Assembly (NCBI GenBank): GCA_023078555.1
Contig: CM041204.1
Coordinates: 3,750,430 to 3,814,429 of the forward strand
Length of the DNA: 64,000 nucleotides
Direction of reading: 5' to 3'
From: Ulva prolifera
Taxonomy: Eukaryota > Chlorophyta > Ulvophyceae > Ulvales > Ulvaceae
Positions 43,001 through 54,756 of the stretch are shown piece by piece. The notes below the pieces were generated by a model. That model was given only the letters and a program-made list of their open reading frames with translations, searched no databases and was not told the DNA's origin. Positions within the stretch are counted from its first letter, which is position 1, and each line of letters begins with the position of its first letter. Made by a program: the position numbers and the translations under genes.

Positions 43001-46000
43001 ATGGGATCAGAACCTCCGGAAACCGTGCTCCAAATAATGGAGGAGCAATTATTCCCAGACGTCCCCTTCAAGCACTACCCAGCTGTTGTGGAACACAGTA
43101 ACGCTGCTGGCAGTAGCGGTGCTGATGGCATCGACTGGTCGTCTGTCAAGTTCGTCCACAGTCCGAAAGTCGCTCTCCAAACACCCGCCAAAGCACTCGA
43201 GAATGTCAAATTAACCGACTACAGAAACGTCAATGTCGCAAGCTTGAAGCCTACGTGGCCAACGCGACACTTGTTTCAGAATGGTGTGATTCCTGCACCG
43301 ACAAGTGAATTGACGCTTGCGCTTTCTGTGCCACTGTCTCGGATCTGCGTACACAACGAACCCCGATGCGTGCCTGAGCTGAGACTTCGAGCCTACCCAT
43401 TCAAATAGATGCGTGTGAATTGTTATCCAAAGATATGTTCGATGTACAGCTACGAATGAAAAATCATGGCGGGAATCTTTCGCCGGACAGTTGTGCATGT
43501 TCATGCTCAGCAATGTGGCGAGACTGCAACATGGGGAGATGCGAGAAGAACAGAGTTCAAGCAGCATCACTCCGTCATCAACTTTGGAAGACCTCGGACC
43601 ACAACGACGTATAGTTGTTAAGGTACTGAGTCTCGAGACATTGTTCACCGCCACTGACTGAAATATGTGAGGCTTTGCACAACAGGTCATGCGAGGTGCA
43701 TCTACAGGTTCCATCATCAGAGCGTCGACAGTCATCCAGGTCTGCCACCACACTTGCACATCAAGAAGCGATACAGACAGCAACCTGCCCCGAATCCCTT
43801 CTCACAGTGTTCGGAGATAAGCGAGTCAGGCCAGACGCCGAATTGCAAAATACCATCCATGGGTTTGGTCCGGCGACCCACTTCACCATTGAGATCAAGT
43901 CCTGGGAATCTTTAGGCCTATTGCGCGGCTTCCGAACACCAAATGACTTGACAGCTGATCCGACGGAGTTACAGCGACAGCACATCATCATGAACCTCCA
44001 GTCATGGGACTCAACATGCGCCGACGTGCGCATCTCAGGGGCGGTGAGGCAGTTGCTGAACCAGATGCTGGTGAAGGGGGCTCCTGCAGGGCTGCTGATG
44101 GACAGCAAGTGGTATGTGTCCATGTTGCTTCGCCAAGCTAGCTTGTCGACAGGCGAGGCCGGTACTGATCAACCACCCCCGGCACCTGCTCCCCCCGCGG
44201 CGGAGCACACTCAGTGCGCCCGCGGTCAATGGGAGTGCCTCTTCTATGTGGCACATTGTTGCGACTGTTGGCAGCTGAATCAGAAGCCATCTGTGCTCCA
44301 ATGCACTTATTCCTTTTCGCAGGTGTGCTGTCTTGATTCACTGTGGTTGTGTATGACTCAACACTTGGGCAGTTGTACCCGCTGCAACCCCTCTACTTCT
44401 GCTTCCTTGCTGTTTGTACATGTAGCAGCGTGGTTCGTCATTGCCGATATGCAAGCTGATGACAACATGCAGGCTGGTCTCGATGAGCCTGTTGATTGGG
44501 CTCATCTAAGGACACAGCTATTCATCCGAATGCACGGCAGAATCGAGAGGGAAGGGAGCAATTGTGGGTGTGTGCCTTTGACCGAGTCATTAGTGACTGC
44601 ATTGTTTCCTTGTAGCACATTTCCATGCTTGGTCATGGTGTCAGAGCAATAAATCAACAAAACGGCAAAGAATACAAATTCATTTCAGTCAGTGCGAGTG
44701 ATTCTGCGTCAACGTGTACATGTGCAGTTTAAAGAGTACAATATGCTGCAGCATCGCTGAGTTGCTTTTCTACATGTACGACAGTCGCAAGACTGGATGT
44801 TATGTGCACACATGTGGACTGGCGGGTACCAGTATGTTACGAGCCTGATCATGCTCACGTGGGAGCGGTTGCTTGCCTGCAGGGAAGGTTCCTCGGCTCA
44901 GCAGAGCTTCTGCGCATCCGAAGCATGCACTTTGCCCGACAGTGGCCCTGCAGCCAAGATTTGGGAGGATGGCATGCACATCGAAGAGTCCAACATTGGC
45001 TTTTTGGTATGACGCTAACACTGCGTGCGGTGCATGTGTGCCTGCCCGTCCAAGGAGAGTGCTGCCCACTACGACGTGAAAGTGCACCTCGTACACTCAT
45101 GCTCAGCCACAGGCGAGTGTACCACCTGCAAGCCACACAAATTGACGATGCAGATCGCGAGCAACAGTCGACATTCAGTCTGGCAGTATCGATGCGCAGC
45201 GTCGAACGAAAGGCATGTGCTGAAGACTTTCATGGCCGCAGCCCATGATGCCCTGGTGAATGAGGTCGAGGCGTACGACAATGCACATCAGCTGCAGGGC
45301 AACGTGCTGCCCACCTTGATCAGGGTTGGAACGCTCTACACGGTGTGTGTCTCGGTCGATGCGGCCACCTCTGTTGCTGCTGTGCGTATGATCCTGCAGG
45401 GATCCACAGTTGTGGCCGCTCTCCACTGCGCTTGGAGTTGGCCAGAAGGAAGGAACTGTGTTTCTCTTTCGGTCGATACATCATTGTCTCCGGGCCTTCC
45501 ACACAGCACCCCTGCCCGGTCACATGTCCTCACCATGATGAGTACAAGTGGTCAAATATCCGGCATCGAAGCTAGGAAGGACTTGTGTCTATGCTGGCTG
45601 GTGTAGTCCCAGTGTGTGTTTCTCTCCGTGTCTCCCTGGATATCTCAGACAGGATCAAGTGCCCCTGGTAGGATTCATGCATGCCGTTCTGTGCCCACTG
45701 ACGTGTTGAAAGCTGGCCCGGTCTCACTTTTGCAGCTTTCGGAACTGGACAGGCGTAAAAGAATCGAAGTTCGCCATGCCAAAGCCGCAAAGGCAGCTGT
45801 ACTGACTGCCTACGAAAAGTTGTGGAATGTGGGAGTGCTGCATCGTGATGTTGCTCCGAGAAACATGATCATCACACGTGATGCTCATGGCGGATTTGAT
45901 GTCAAGCTGCTAGACTTTGGTCACTCCATATTGTTTCACGGCCCTGTGCCCCTGGAACAACGTGAGGTTGACCTGAGATCGATAGACTCCATATTTCGAT

Positions 46001-46002
46001 AG
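43001..46002 (+). pseudogene. Nuclease-kinase fusion gene, broken copy A
   Basis: Homologous throughout to copy B (52434-49459, minus). The start MGSEPPETVLQIMEEQLFP is intact, but codon 136 is TAG (43406-43408) where copy B has TGG, and the following segment is 2 bp shorter, so the first exon is doubly broken. Later exons remain readable: the nuclease part has RPDAE and FTIEIKSW, matching PD-(D/E)XK spacing (about 43840-43900); AGLDEPVDWAHLR; IWEDGMHIEESNIGFL; kinase N-lobe-like SNSRHSVWQYRC and RHVLKTF (candidate ATP-binding Lys) near 45160-45235; and catalytic-loop HRDVAPRN with LLDFG at about 45840-45930. The break does not exclude expression of a kinase-only product from a downstream start. 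It could also be read as an extra intron, though the 2-bp difference argues against that. Confidence 0.7.
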
Positions 46003-46079
46003 TATATGTCGATTATCGAGCTGAGTAGCCTGTGGTCTTTCATTGGTATCTGTCAATCATGGAGCTGAGCAGCTTGCAG

Positions 46080-46250
46080 AGGCTGACCCGTGTGACTTGT
46101 TGGCCACAGATGCCGTGCCGGCATTCATGCAGGCTGTTCGGGAGCTCCAGGCTGGGTGCTGGGGCATTGAGCACACCGCATGCTGATCCAAGTCGCCAAG
46201 GTGGCTGTCCGAACAGCGCATGGGTGCCATGGGGCTCTGGCGGCTTGCAT
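46080..46250 (+). pseudogene. Fragment related to exon 2 of the R3H/G-patch gene
   Basis: The order DAVPAF...LQAGCWG (46110-46165) follows the same DNA as VPAFELEF...FMLGAGA at 40638-40690 of gene 1, with frame changes. Only about 100-170 bp can be aligned by eye. Confidence 0.5.
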
Positions 46251-46390
46251 GATGAGGTGGCGTAGCCCGTGCACACATCTGTCGGGGTCACAGTCTGTTC
46301 AGCATGATGCCACGAGCGGCAATGAACTTGTCTCAGAGCTTTTGCGCTCCGCCTTGAAAGCTCCGGTGCACGTCCGGGGCTGCTGGAGTG

Positions 46391-46890
46391 TCACCCAGTT
46401 CTGCACCTTTGCTGCTTGCAGAACAGAGATGCGTTGAAATGTGATGATTTGTCTTTGAGCCTCTGTGCGAGGAGTGTTTCGAGGTCGAGAGGTGTGAGGG
46501 CTGTGGCTGCAGACAGCGTGCTGGCAAGACAGGCGTTCTGCCTGAGATGCAGCGCCTCAGGCTTCAGAGCGGAGTGAACCTCACAAAATCTGCCTTCACT
46601 CGGGACCTGGTCATGGAAATTGGAAGCCACATCCAACCTGACTGACAGCATGTGCAGCTGAGGCAACGCTTGCAAGGTATGCTGCAGTAGAGGCAGCTGA
46701 TCCATGTCTAGAGTAGCATCCTTAGCAACGATATGGAGACACTGGAGGTGGGTGAGGGTGGACACAGCTGGTGGTAGCAACCTGAAGGTATCGGTGTAGG
46801 TACAGGCAGGGCCAAGGCGGAGGCTGGGCAGGCCCGAGTGGTGGCGCAGTCCTCTTGTGAGGGCAGCTGCGACCGGTGGCTCGAGGTCGT
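46391..46890 (-). pseudogene. LRR-family gene fragment
   Basis: Minus-strand frame reading LRHHSGLPSLRLGPA, then LTHLQCLHI, LQALPQLHMLSVRLD and LASTLSAATALT. The last matches the LRR gene at 4509-6895 exactly (LASTLSAATALT). It lacks the SKP1/BTB-like first exon and both ends of the LRR array, so it is a truncated copy. Confidence 0.75.
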
Positions 46891-47529
46891 CGTACTAGCA
46901 TGTGCCAGTCACATGAGGCCAAGATTGGCAAACTTGCTGCAGCAGGCAGTGTAGGCAGCGCTGAGACAACGGCAAAACGGTGATCTGATGGCCCGGTCTG
47001 CAGCATTCGGTCTTCTGTGATGGCGGCAAAAAGGGCTGTGCAGTGCAAGTGCCGCAGTAGGACAGAACGCAGCCTGGCGCAATCTCTCTCATCGATTGAT
47101 TAACATCTGAGAACGTCCGCTGTTGGAGAGGAAGGCTCTGGCAATGCACGATGAGTGGTAGTGCGAGATGTGCAGTTGGCACACATTGTCCACGACAAAG
47201 TGATGTCAGAGAATTGCGAAGCTTCCACGGTGTTGCTCCCTCGGGACTATGCTGTTGTTAGCCAGTTGCACTGAACCCTTCTGCCAGGAGCACAGGTTGG
47301 ATGCAAGTTTTTATCCCACAGCGGTACAGAGACAGTTCAGAAAATCTGTACAGAATAGGAGCGGGGCTGCATGCCAACACTTCGGGATTGCTAGCGTACC
47401 TAGGCCGATATGCAAAGGCAGAATGGACAAATGCATGAAAGGGCACTGTCACTGTGGCCACGTGTGGTGGAGCTTTTGGCCGAGTCACCAAATCAATGAG
47501 CATCTTCCGCACTGCATGTTTGCCATACC

Positions 47530-48660
47530 CCCAGACCCCCTTTCATGATCATGTACTGCCTATGTATGAGAGTACTCTGCCATGGAGCGTGCCGCTTTAC
47601 ATCGGGCGCACATCACAGCTCGAATACACTGGACACTGGCACTCACTGAACAAGCAACTTCGCAGTCGCAGTCTCGTCCATATGAAAATGACTCGGCCGA
47701 ACCAGAACCACTTGCATATTTGCTGCGCTGATTATGTTCTGCACTGCACTTTGGGGATTTGGGTGTCCATCCCTGCATGTGATGCCGATGCTGTGACATG
47801 TATTCGGCTACACGTCTGTGTCTCAGAGACCTGTGTCATGAAAATAGCCTTGTCTGCTACAGAGCTTGCCGCTGTACATTGCCGTGATTATTGAGTAAAC
47901 CGGAGGTTGTGCAATCGCCAGAGCTCTTCGTAGGTTGCTGTGACTGTGGAGAGATTGCGTTTACTGCACCAACAATTGAGCCATGGTTTGGCGCGGCGCT
48001 CGGTCACAAGGGTGAGAGCTCGCCAACCTGTGCAGCTAGAAGCCATCCTGAATGACCAGCTTGCTCATTCATGTGCTGTGGCACTCCTTGCTTTGCCAAG
48101 GACTGCCACGCCGTGAGCAGATGTGCTTGGTGACGAAGCTGTTTAACTTCTGCACGCACGTCAGGTCCCTCCGTACCGCCAGCAAACATGATGTACCGAA
48201 AAGACATCTCACACACTCATCAGGTGTTGCGAAGGATCCCTGATCAGAGGTGGCGCTAGCTGTCAGGTTTCCGCGTCACTGTGAGGGCATGCGGATCCTC
48301 GATGTATCGGGATGGCTTGAGTCGGCCTTGTCGCTCCGTGTGAAACGTATGCAAAGAACGCACGCAAAAATGAGGTTGTGCAGCAGTAATTTGTGCAGCA
48401 GCAATTTGTGAAGCAGTAGCCCCCCAGAGGTCCCTCATCAAACGCATTGTGCGGGTGCCATGCATGCCAGCTGGGCATACCAACAGCGTTCTGAATGCGG
48501 TGAACCGGGCGGCATCCAGCAGCCATGCCTTAAGCGGATCAACGTATTTAGGTTGTATCTTTGGCAATTTTGTAGACGTGCGAATAACATCCAACACTTT
48601 GGTAAACACTCTGACTGCAGGCGCAGCTGACACTGTTGTGAGCACGATAGGTACATAAGG
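47530..48660. repeat. Direct duplication block, copy 1
   Basis: Aligns in the same orientation with about 55370-56360. Anchors: GAGAGTACTCTGCCATGGAG at 47568 and 55410; GAGAGATTGCGTTTA at 47949 and 55799; the ATTCATGTGCTGTGGCACTC word at 48066 and 55917; and GCATACCA at 48474 and 56306. Small indels throughout. Confidence 0.85.
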
Positions 48661-48919
48661 CAAGGCGCCACAGTTCGACTCATTATTCTAACTGTTTTCT
48701 CATGCAAACATTACTGTCCATCCTCAATGGCTTCACGTAAAAATTGCATGCATCGCCACTATGAAGCGCGCAGCACAGGCACATGCCAGATTTTACCAGC
48801 AATGCAAGGGAACTCACCATCATTTTGAACTCACGCCATGCTGATTGCAATGCTGTGACCTGAGCTTCGCGGAAGTGCTCCCACTCGATGCTTACTGCAC
48901 CTGAGTGGACGCAGTCCAT
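48256..48919 (-). CDS. Unrecognised two-exon gene
   Basis: Exon 48919 to about 48818 (ending FKMM before donor GTGAGTTC) joins in phase 0 to an exon starting at about 48692 after GTTAG (NNESNCGALPYVPIVL...) and running to the stop at 48256. The product would be about 178 residues, basic toward the C-terminus, with no domain I recognise. The matching stretch in the second block copy (near 56200-56390) has a 5-bp insertion and other frame breaks, so only this copy is open. It may be part of a mobile or accessory gene. Low certainty that it is expressed. Confidence 0.4.
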
Positions 48920-49339
48920 GTGCTGTGTAACAAATCTCCAACAAATATCTCAATCAACATCTCACCTCACTCATTCAAGCATCAACTCAACAGCTGAACC
49001 TCAAGGAGCGGACACCCACACGGGCTCACCCTGCCACAAGATCATCGCGTAATCTGGCAAGCTACAGGCGCAAGCCACGCACATGCACCTCGCGAGACAC
49101 TGCCCAGCGGCGGATCAGGCCACTGTCAACATGATGACGCTACCTGCATCTCTAGGCCGCACTCGAGCAGCCGTCGCCCACAGTGTGAACTTACATGCAT
49201 ATGAGTGCGGCCTGCACCACCACCACCACCTTTGCGGGCTGCGAGAAGCCGCACGCATGCCTCTACAGCCCCCCACGGGCCATTTTTCAAGCATCAAGAA
49301 GGGTCTTCAAGCACCCCTGCACCTTTGCGATTTGATTTT

Positions 49340-49420
49340 ACGTGCTGTGTGGGGTGCTGGGCGCCCCAGCACCCAGCATGACACTCTTGAACTCCAGCCC
49401 GAACGACGGTGCGATACCCG
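49340..49420 (-). pseudogene. Fragment related to exon 2 of the R3H/G-patch gene
   Basis: Minus strand reads PSFGLEFKSVMLGAGAPST, matching PAFELEFGSFMLGAGAPGT of gene 1 (about 40640-40705). It marks the inner end of the right arm, mirroring the fragment at 46080-46250 on the left arm. Confidence 0.7.
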
Positions 49421-49458
49421 CTGCCAACAAGTCTGAAAGGTCCGCCTCCACAGACTGG

Positions 49459-52434
49459 TCAGCTTGATGATCCGCATGTACTGGGGAAAATCTTCCTCAA
49501 TTTGTCTTCATCGATCGTCCGTTCCCCCAAGGGAACAGGGCCATCAAACGATTGTGATTCACCGAAGTCAAGCAGCGTGACATTGAGACCGCCATGCTCT
49601 AAATGTGTGACGATTATATTTCTTGGAGCAACATCACGATGCAGCACTCCCACCTCCCACAACTTCTTATAGGCACTCCTGACCGCTGGTTCCACATTTT
49701 TGGCACGCAGATCTTCTATTCTATTACTCCTATCAACTTCTGAAAGCTCCAAAACAGAGATCGGGCCAGCTTTCTACACACACAGAAACATGGTAGTGGG
49801 CACGGTATTGCTACATGAACACTTTCAGCGGCAATTGATCCTGTCAGAGTCGTCCAGGATGACACGGACACAGATGCGCACGGAAAGGTACACAAAACAG
49901 CAGACACACACACCCTGAACAGCAAGCCAGACGTTGGGCAACATGCACTGATCATATTGAGGATATGTGAACTCGCAGGCGTGCTATGTGGAAGGCCCAG
50001 AGACAATGATAAATGACTGAGAGAGCGATGAAGAACGGGCACAACTTCAGCTCCTCGCTTGATCATTCTCACATACTAAACATGAAGCAGCAGCATCAGC
50101 CAAACAGCCTGGAAACATTGTTCGGACCCACACCGTGTAGAAGGTTCCAGCCCGTATCAAGGTGGGTAGCACATTGCCCTGCAGCTTCCGTGCTGTCTTG
50201 TACACCTCGACCTCATTGAGTACGCCAGGTGCATCGTGGGCTTGACCCATGAAAGTCTTCAGCACATGCCTTTCGTTGGTCATGGTGCATCGATACTGCC
50301 AGACTGAATGTCGATTGTTCCTGGCAATCTGCAGCATCAACTTGTGGCTTGCGCGAGCAGGGCAAATGCATCTGGATCAACACGCATTGAGATGATAAGG
50401 GCAAATTCATCTCGATGTGATGCAATTGTGTTGACTTGTCCCTTAAAAACGTGCCTTAGCTGAAGATGAGCGCAAGAGATGAACCTTGGCATTGTAATGG
50501 GCAGCACGGTCTCAGAACCAGCGGACAGCACTGATGAGCACCGCGTGCAGTGGTGACGGCGCACCAAGAAGCCTATGTTGGTCTCTTCAATCTGCATGCC
50601 ATCTTCCCATGCCCCCGCTGCAGGGCCATTGCCAGACGAAGCGCATGCCTTGGACGTGCTTGAGCTCCCGTGTATGTTACCAGGAATTTCCCTACAGGCA
50701 TGACCGGTGTGTGTCACAACCAGTCGTTCGAGAGTGACGTGTTGACAAGCGACAACGCAGTACATTGCACTCTTCACACTGGACGCTGTGCTCTTTGCCG
50801 ATCTTTTGCAACAAGGCTCGTTGCATGGCTGGGTATAGCGTGCACCAATAGGGAAAGGCAGCTTGCACAATCCAGGAAAAACACACCCATGCTTGCTCTG
50901 CTTTACTGGATCTCTCTTTCTGGCGGTTAGTACTGTTCTCAACTGTGCCCAAACAATAGGCTTGTCAAGACCTGCCTGCATGATGTGATTGGCTCACGGC
51001 AAGGTGACAAACATGGTCCTGCTGCATGCACAAAAAGCATCTGAACTGTTACAACTGCCAACCTGCGTCGGAGTGATAGTCCAGAGTGAGTTGAGTTAGC
51101 ACACCTGCGACAAGGAATACGTGCATTGGAGCACAGATGGCTTCTTGTTCCAAGCCTCGGAATCGCAACAATGCGCCACATAGAACAGGCACTCCCATTG
51201 ACCATGCGTGCACTTAGTGTGTTTTGCTGAAGCTGGAGAAGGAGGTGACGACGGATACGAGATGGGATCGGCCTCGCCTGTCGACGAGCTACCTCGACGA
51301 AGAAGCATGAACGCGTACCATTTACCGTCCATCAGTAGCCCTGCAGGAGCCCCCTTCACCAGCATCTGGTTCAACGACTGCTTCACCGCCCCTGAGATGC
51401 GCACGTCGGCGCATGTTGAGTCCCATGACTGGAGGTTCATGATGATGTGCTGTCGCTGCAACTCCGTCGGATCAGCTGTCGAGTCATTTGGTATTCGGAA
51501 GCCGCGCAACAGGCCTATGGATTCCCAGGACTTGATCTCAATGGTGAAGTAGGTCGCGGGACCAAACCCATGGACGTTATTTTGGAATTCAGCGTCTGGC
51601 CTGACTTGCCTGTCTCCAAACACTGTGAGAAGGGATTCGGGGCAGGTTGCTGTCTGTGTCACTTCTTGATGTGCAAGTGTGGTGGCAGACCTGGATGACT
51701 GTCGACGCTCTGATGATGGAACCTGTAGATGCACCTCGCATGACCTGTCGTGCAAAGCCTCACATATTTCAGTCAGTGGTGGTGAACAAAGTCTCGAGAC
51801 TCAGTACCTTAACAACTGTACGTCGTTGTGGTCCGAGGTCTTCCAAAGTTGATGACGGAGTGATGCTGCTTGAACACTGTTCTTCTCGCATCTCCCCATG
51901 CTGCAGTCTCGCCACATTGCTGAGCATGAACATGCACAACTGTCCGGCGAAAGATTCCCGCCATGATTTTTCATTCGTAGCTGTACATCGAACATATATT
52001 TGAATATAACAGCTCCCACGCGTCCATTTGAATGGGTAGGCTCGAAGTCTCAGCTCAGGCACGCATCGGGGTTCGTTGTGTACGCAGATCCGAGACAGTG
52101 GCACAGAAAGCGCAAGCGTCAATTCACTTGTCGGTGCAGGAATCACACCATTCTGAAACATGTGTCGCTTTGGCCACGCAAAATACTCCAAGCCTGCCAC
52201 AGTGACGTTTCTGTAGTCGGTTAATTTGACATTCTCGAGTGCTTTGGCGGGTGTTTGGAGAGCGACGTTCGGACTGTGGACGAACTTGACAGATGACCAG
52301 TCGATGCCATCAGCACCGCTACTGCCAGCAGCGTTACTGTGTCCCACAACAGCTGGGTAGTGCTTGAAGGGGACGTCTGGGAATAATTGCTCCTCCATTA
52401 TTTGGAGCACGGTTTCCGGAGGTTCTGATCCCAT
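49459..52434 (-). CDS. PD-(D/E)XK nuclease-like plus protein-kinase-like fusion, copy B
   Basis: Firm exons: 52434-51808 and 51722-51105 (phase 0), then one starting 50975 (AGLDKPIVWAQLR, donor GG|GTGTGT) and one starting EIPGNIHGSSSTSK near 50700 (phase 2). Exon 1 (209 residues) has no family I know. Exon 2 carries RPD(252)AEF and, 19 residues on, IE(271)IK(273)SW, the D...ExK spacing of PD-(D/E)XK nucleases. Downstream, RHSVWQYRC and RHVLKTF with a following LNEVEVY helix resemble a kinase N-lobe (Lys and alpha-C Glu), and HRDVAPRNIIV plus LLDFGES (49560-49640) are a catalytic loop and metal-binding DFG. Exons between the N-lobe and the catalytic loop are unclear and may be damaged. The order recalls Crinkler/RHS-type (CR) eukaryotic effectors, whose nuclease or kinase tips act in host or rival cells; that role here is inference. 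No signal peptide seen. Confidence 0.65.
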
Positions 52435-53160
52435 GGGAAAGCTGGAACCCGAATGAACTGGCAGCAAGACTGTAAGGAGTCACCATGTGAAACTTCAATA
52501 AAAGTTTGCGATTGTGAAAAAGAGCTCGACAAAGATCTTTCGCGATGAACGGCGGAAAACTTACAGAAGCCCAGAGCGCTCATGTAGTGATCGGATATTG
52601 CGTACAGACAGGCAATGTGCTTGTAGGTCTGGTGTGCGGCAGAACAATCGGTTGGCTGAACCTGCCATTTCATATCAGGACGTCACTGCGCAATGTGACT
52701 GTGCAATATATATACCTCCACACATTTATCCCGCTAAGGCGGGGACGGCAGCTGTGCCAAAATGGACTGTGATCGTCGAGCGGTTGCACACCTGTGTAAT
52801 GCCTACAACAGAGCTCTGCAGAGCCGGGAGGTGTGTAACATGGCGCACATGTACAAGCCTCGCCGAAGTGTGTGCGTTGACACTGTGCAAGGCGAAATGG
52901 GAACGGTGAAGCGAGTGTTAAAAAGGACAATTCCATAGAGGCAGGTGGCACCGCGGGACCCACACACGCACACGCACGCAAACTCCGGCACCCAACTCAG
53001 ACAGTACTACTCAGACCGACACAAGTCCAGCGAGGCCGGGCTGATGCTGCATGTCAAACAGAGCACGGCAGCACCTGGCCAGAGTGTGGCCACATGCTCA
53101 ACATCGCCCGGAGTTTCCGCTAAATCATCGCAACCTCGGAGTAGTTGGTTCCATTAGTTG
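52435..53160 (-). repeat. Right flank of the inverted duplication
   Basis: Reverse complement of the 42.5-43.0 kb flank up to about 53045. It then jumps to sequence matching about 41050-41225 (53060-53230), skipping the stretch equivalent to 41225-42505. No gene seen. Confidence 0.75.
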
Positions 53161-53244
53161 GGGATGAATGGACAGAAGTTTCTCCGTTTGAGCATGACAC
53201 ATCACTCGATCGGGTGTCATGATCTGCACGCCGAGGAGCGGACA

Positions 53245-54755
53245 CCCTTCATGTGCACAGGCGGCGCTTCCACCGCCGCACCGGCAGGGTGCGGGCTATC
53301 GCATGCATGCCTCTTCACACCGCCCGTACAGGCGATCAGTCAACCACCAGGCAGTTCCGGCGCACCTTTGTGGTGATGTCCTTCCGCGTTCCCTGTGCTG
53401 TGCTGGGCACCCCTGCGCCCAGCATGAAGCTCCCGAACTCCAGCTCAAACGTCGGCGCGTTGTCCGCGGCCGCAGCGCCTCCCTGCCCTGCGCAACAGGC
53501 GCCACCGCATCCATCACCGCCGCCTCCGCCTCCTCGCCGGTTCTACAGCAGCCCCAAGCCCTGGAGACCTGCCCAGAATGGCCCCGGGCGCCAGCCCTTG
53601 CTGCAAGCCCATCAGCGGATCAGCCTCGGCCGCCTGTATCGCCGTGGGCGCCTCTACTGCAGCAAGCACCTCGCATGCAGCGGCGGGTGCACCGGCATCC
53701 TGTTGTGGGATATGCATATCTGGGGATCCAGGGATATAGATAACATAATCAAAGGAGGCGTCATCTAACAAAGGACTCGTTTCTTCAGGTGAGCCCCAGG
53801 GGTGAGAGCATGTCGTGTGTACTCATGAGGTCACCGATTTAATTCTTACTTTCATGTCTGCCACGCGATCTCACGCGGCGTCAAGGTACGCTCTCCTCCA
53901 CGTCATCATGCACAGTCAGCATGCATACCAGCTCAGGCACGCGCATTAATTAATTAATTAACGTTAACCCCTGTGCACACTCGATGAGACTAACCAGCGT
54001 CTTGACACATCCCCCACTGCGGCGTTGCCGGCTAGTGTCACGCACGCCCTCCCTGTCAGCACCAGCAATCCCCGGCTGCAGGGATCCACTACCCCGCCCC
54101 TCACTCCAAGTCGTAGCCCCGCTTGTGGGCATGCGCATCTGGGTCGGCTGTAAGCAACTGCAGGTGGCGCCGCGCCGGTGGCCGCTCGCGGACACCGCCG
54201 TCCCGATGCTATGCCATGTGCTGGACTGTTTTTGACAGCCCCTATGATTGCAGGCCTGGCAAGGCCTTGTGGCTAGGGGTGCATCAGGATTCCGGTACAC
54301 ATGGAGTGAATAGCGCGTGGCTACGGGCGCCGTGCAGTGCGCATTTGCTTGGACCCCTCCTGAAAACATTAGGTCCCGACGTGCCAGTGTTTCATACGTT
54401 GAACTGAAACGCTGATATAAGAAACGCATTTGAAACGTTTCTTATCGAAAGAAACGCGTTTCAATGCAACTCTGACCTCCACCGCATGCATGCCGCGAAG
54501 GCTAGGGTACACGACAACCCTCGGAACCACCCCGCACAGCCGCGCGACCCTGTAAGCCCAGGCTGCGGCATCGGTCAACGTGCCGCAGGAGATGACGATT
54601 GCTCCCCTGGACGCAGGGCGGCACACCAGGGCCACGTTCTCAGAGCAAGTGCGGATCCACGCGGCGGTGCTGGCTGCGTCTGTGGGTGTGCCGAGGGTGG
54701 CGGCGTCCCGGGCGAAGCAGCGGATGGTTTCGGCGATTGTGCTAGAGTTGAACCC
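53245..54755 (-). pseudogene. Scrambled partial copy of the R3H/G-patch gene
   Basis: Three minus-strand pieces in gene order: 54755-54470 has the R3H-like part (IAETIRCFARDAATLGTPTD, then VARLCGVVPRVVVYP); 54215-54010 has the Gly-rich linker (SEGRGSGSLQPG); 53771-53290 has the exon 2 end (GLQQGLAPGAILG and LSWSSGASCWAQG in a shifted frame). They are separated by unrelated insertions at 54215-54470 and 53770-54010, and exons 3-4 with the G-patch are missing. It cannot make the full protein. Confidence 0.85.
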
Positions 54756-54756
54756 G

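Larger units (their letters stand above)
46003..48255. other. Spacer loop between the arms of the inverted duplication
   Basis: Contains scrambled fragments only: a piece related to the G-patch gene's exon 2 end (46080-46250), an LRR-family fragment (46391-46890), and the start of the block that is repeated directly at 55.4-56.4 kb. No intact gene seen. Confidence 0.5.
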
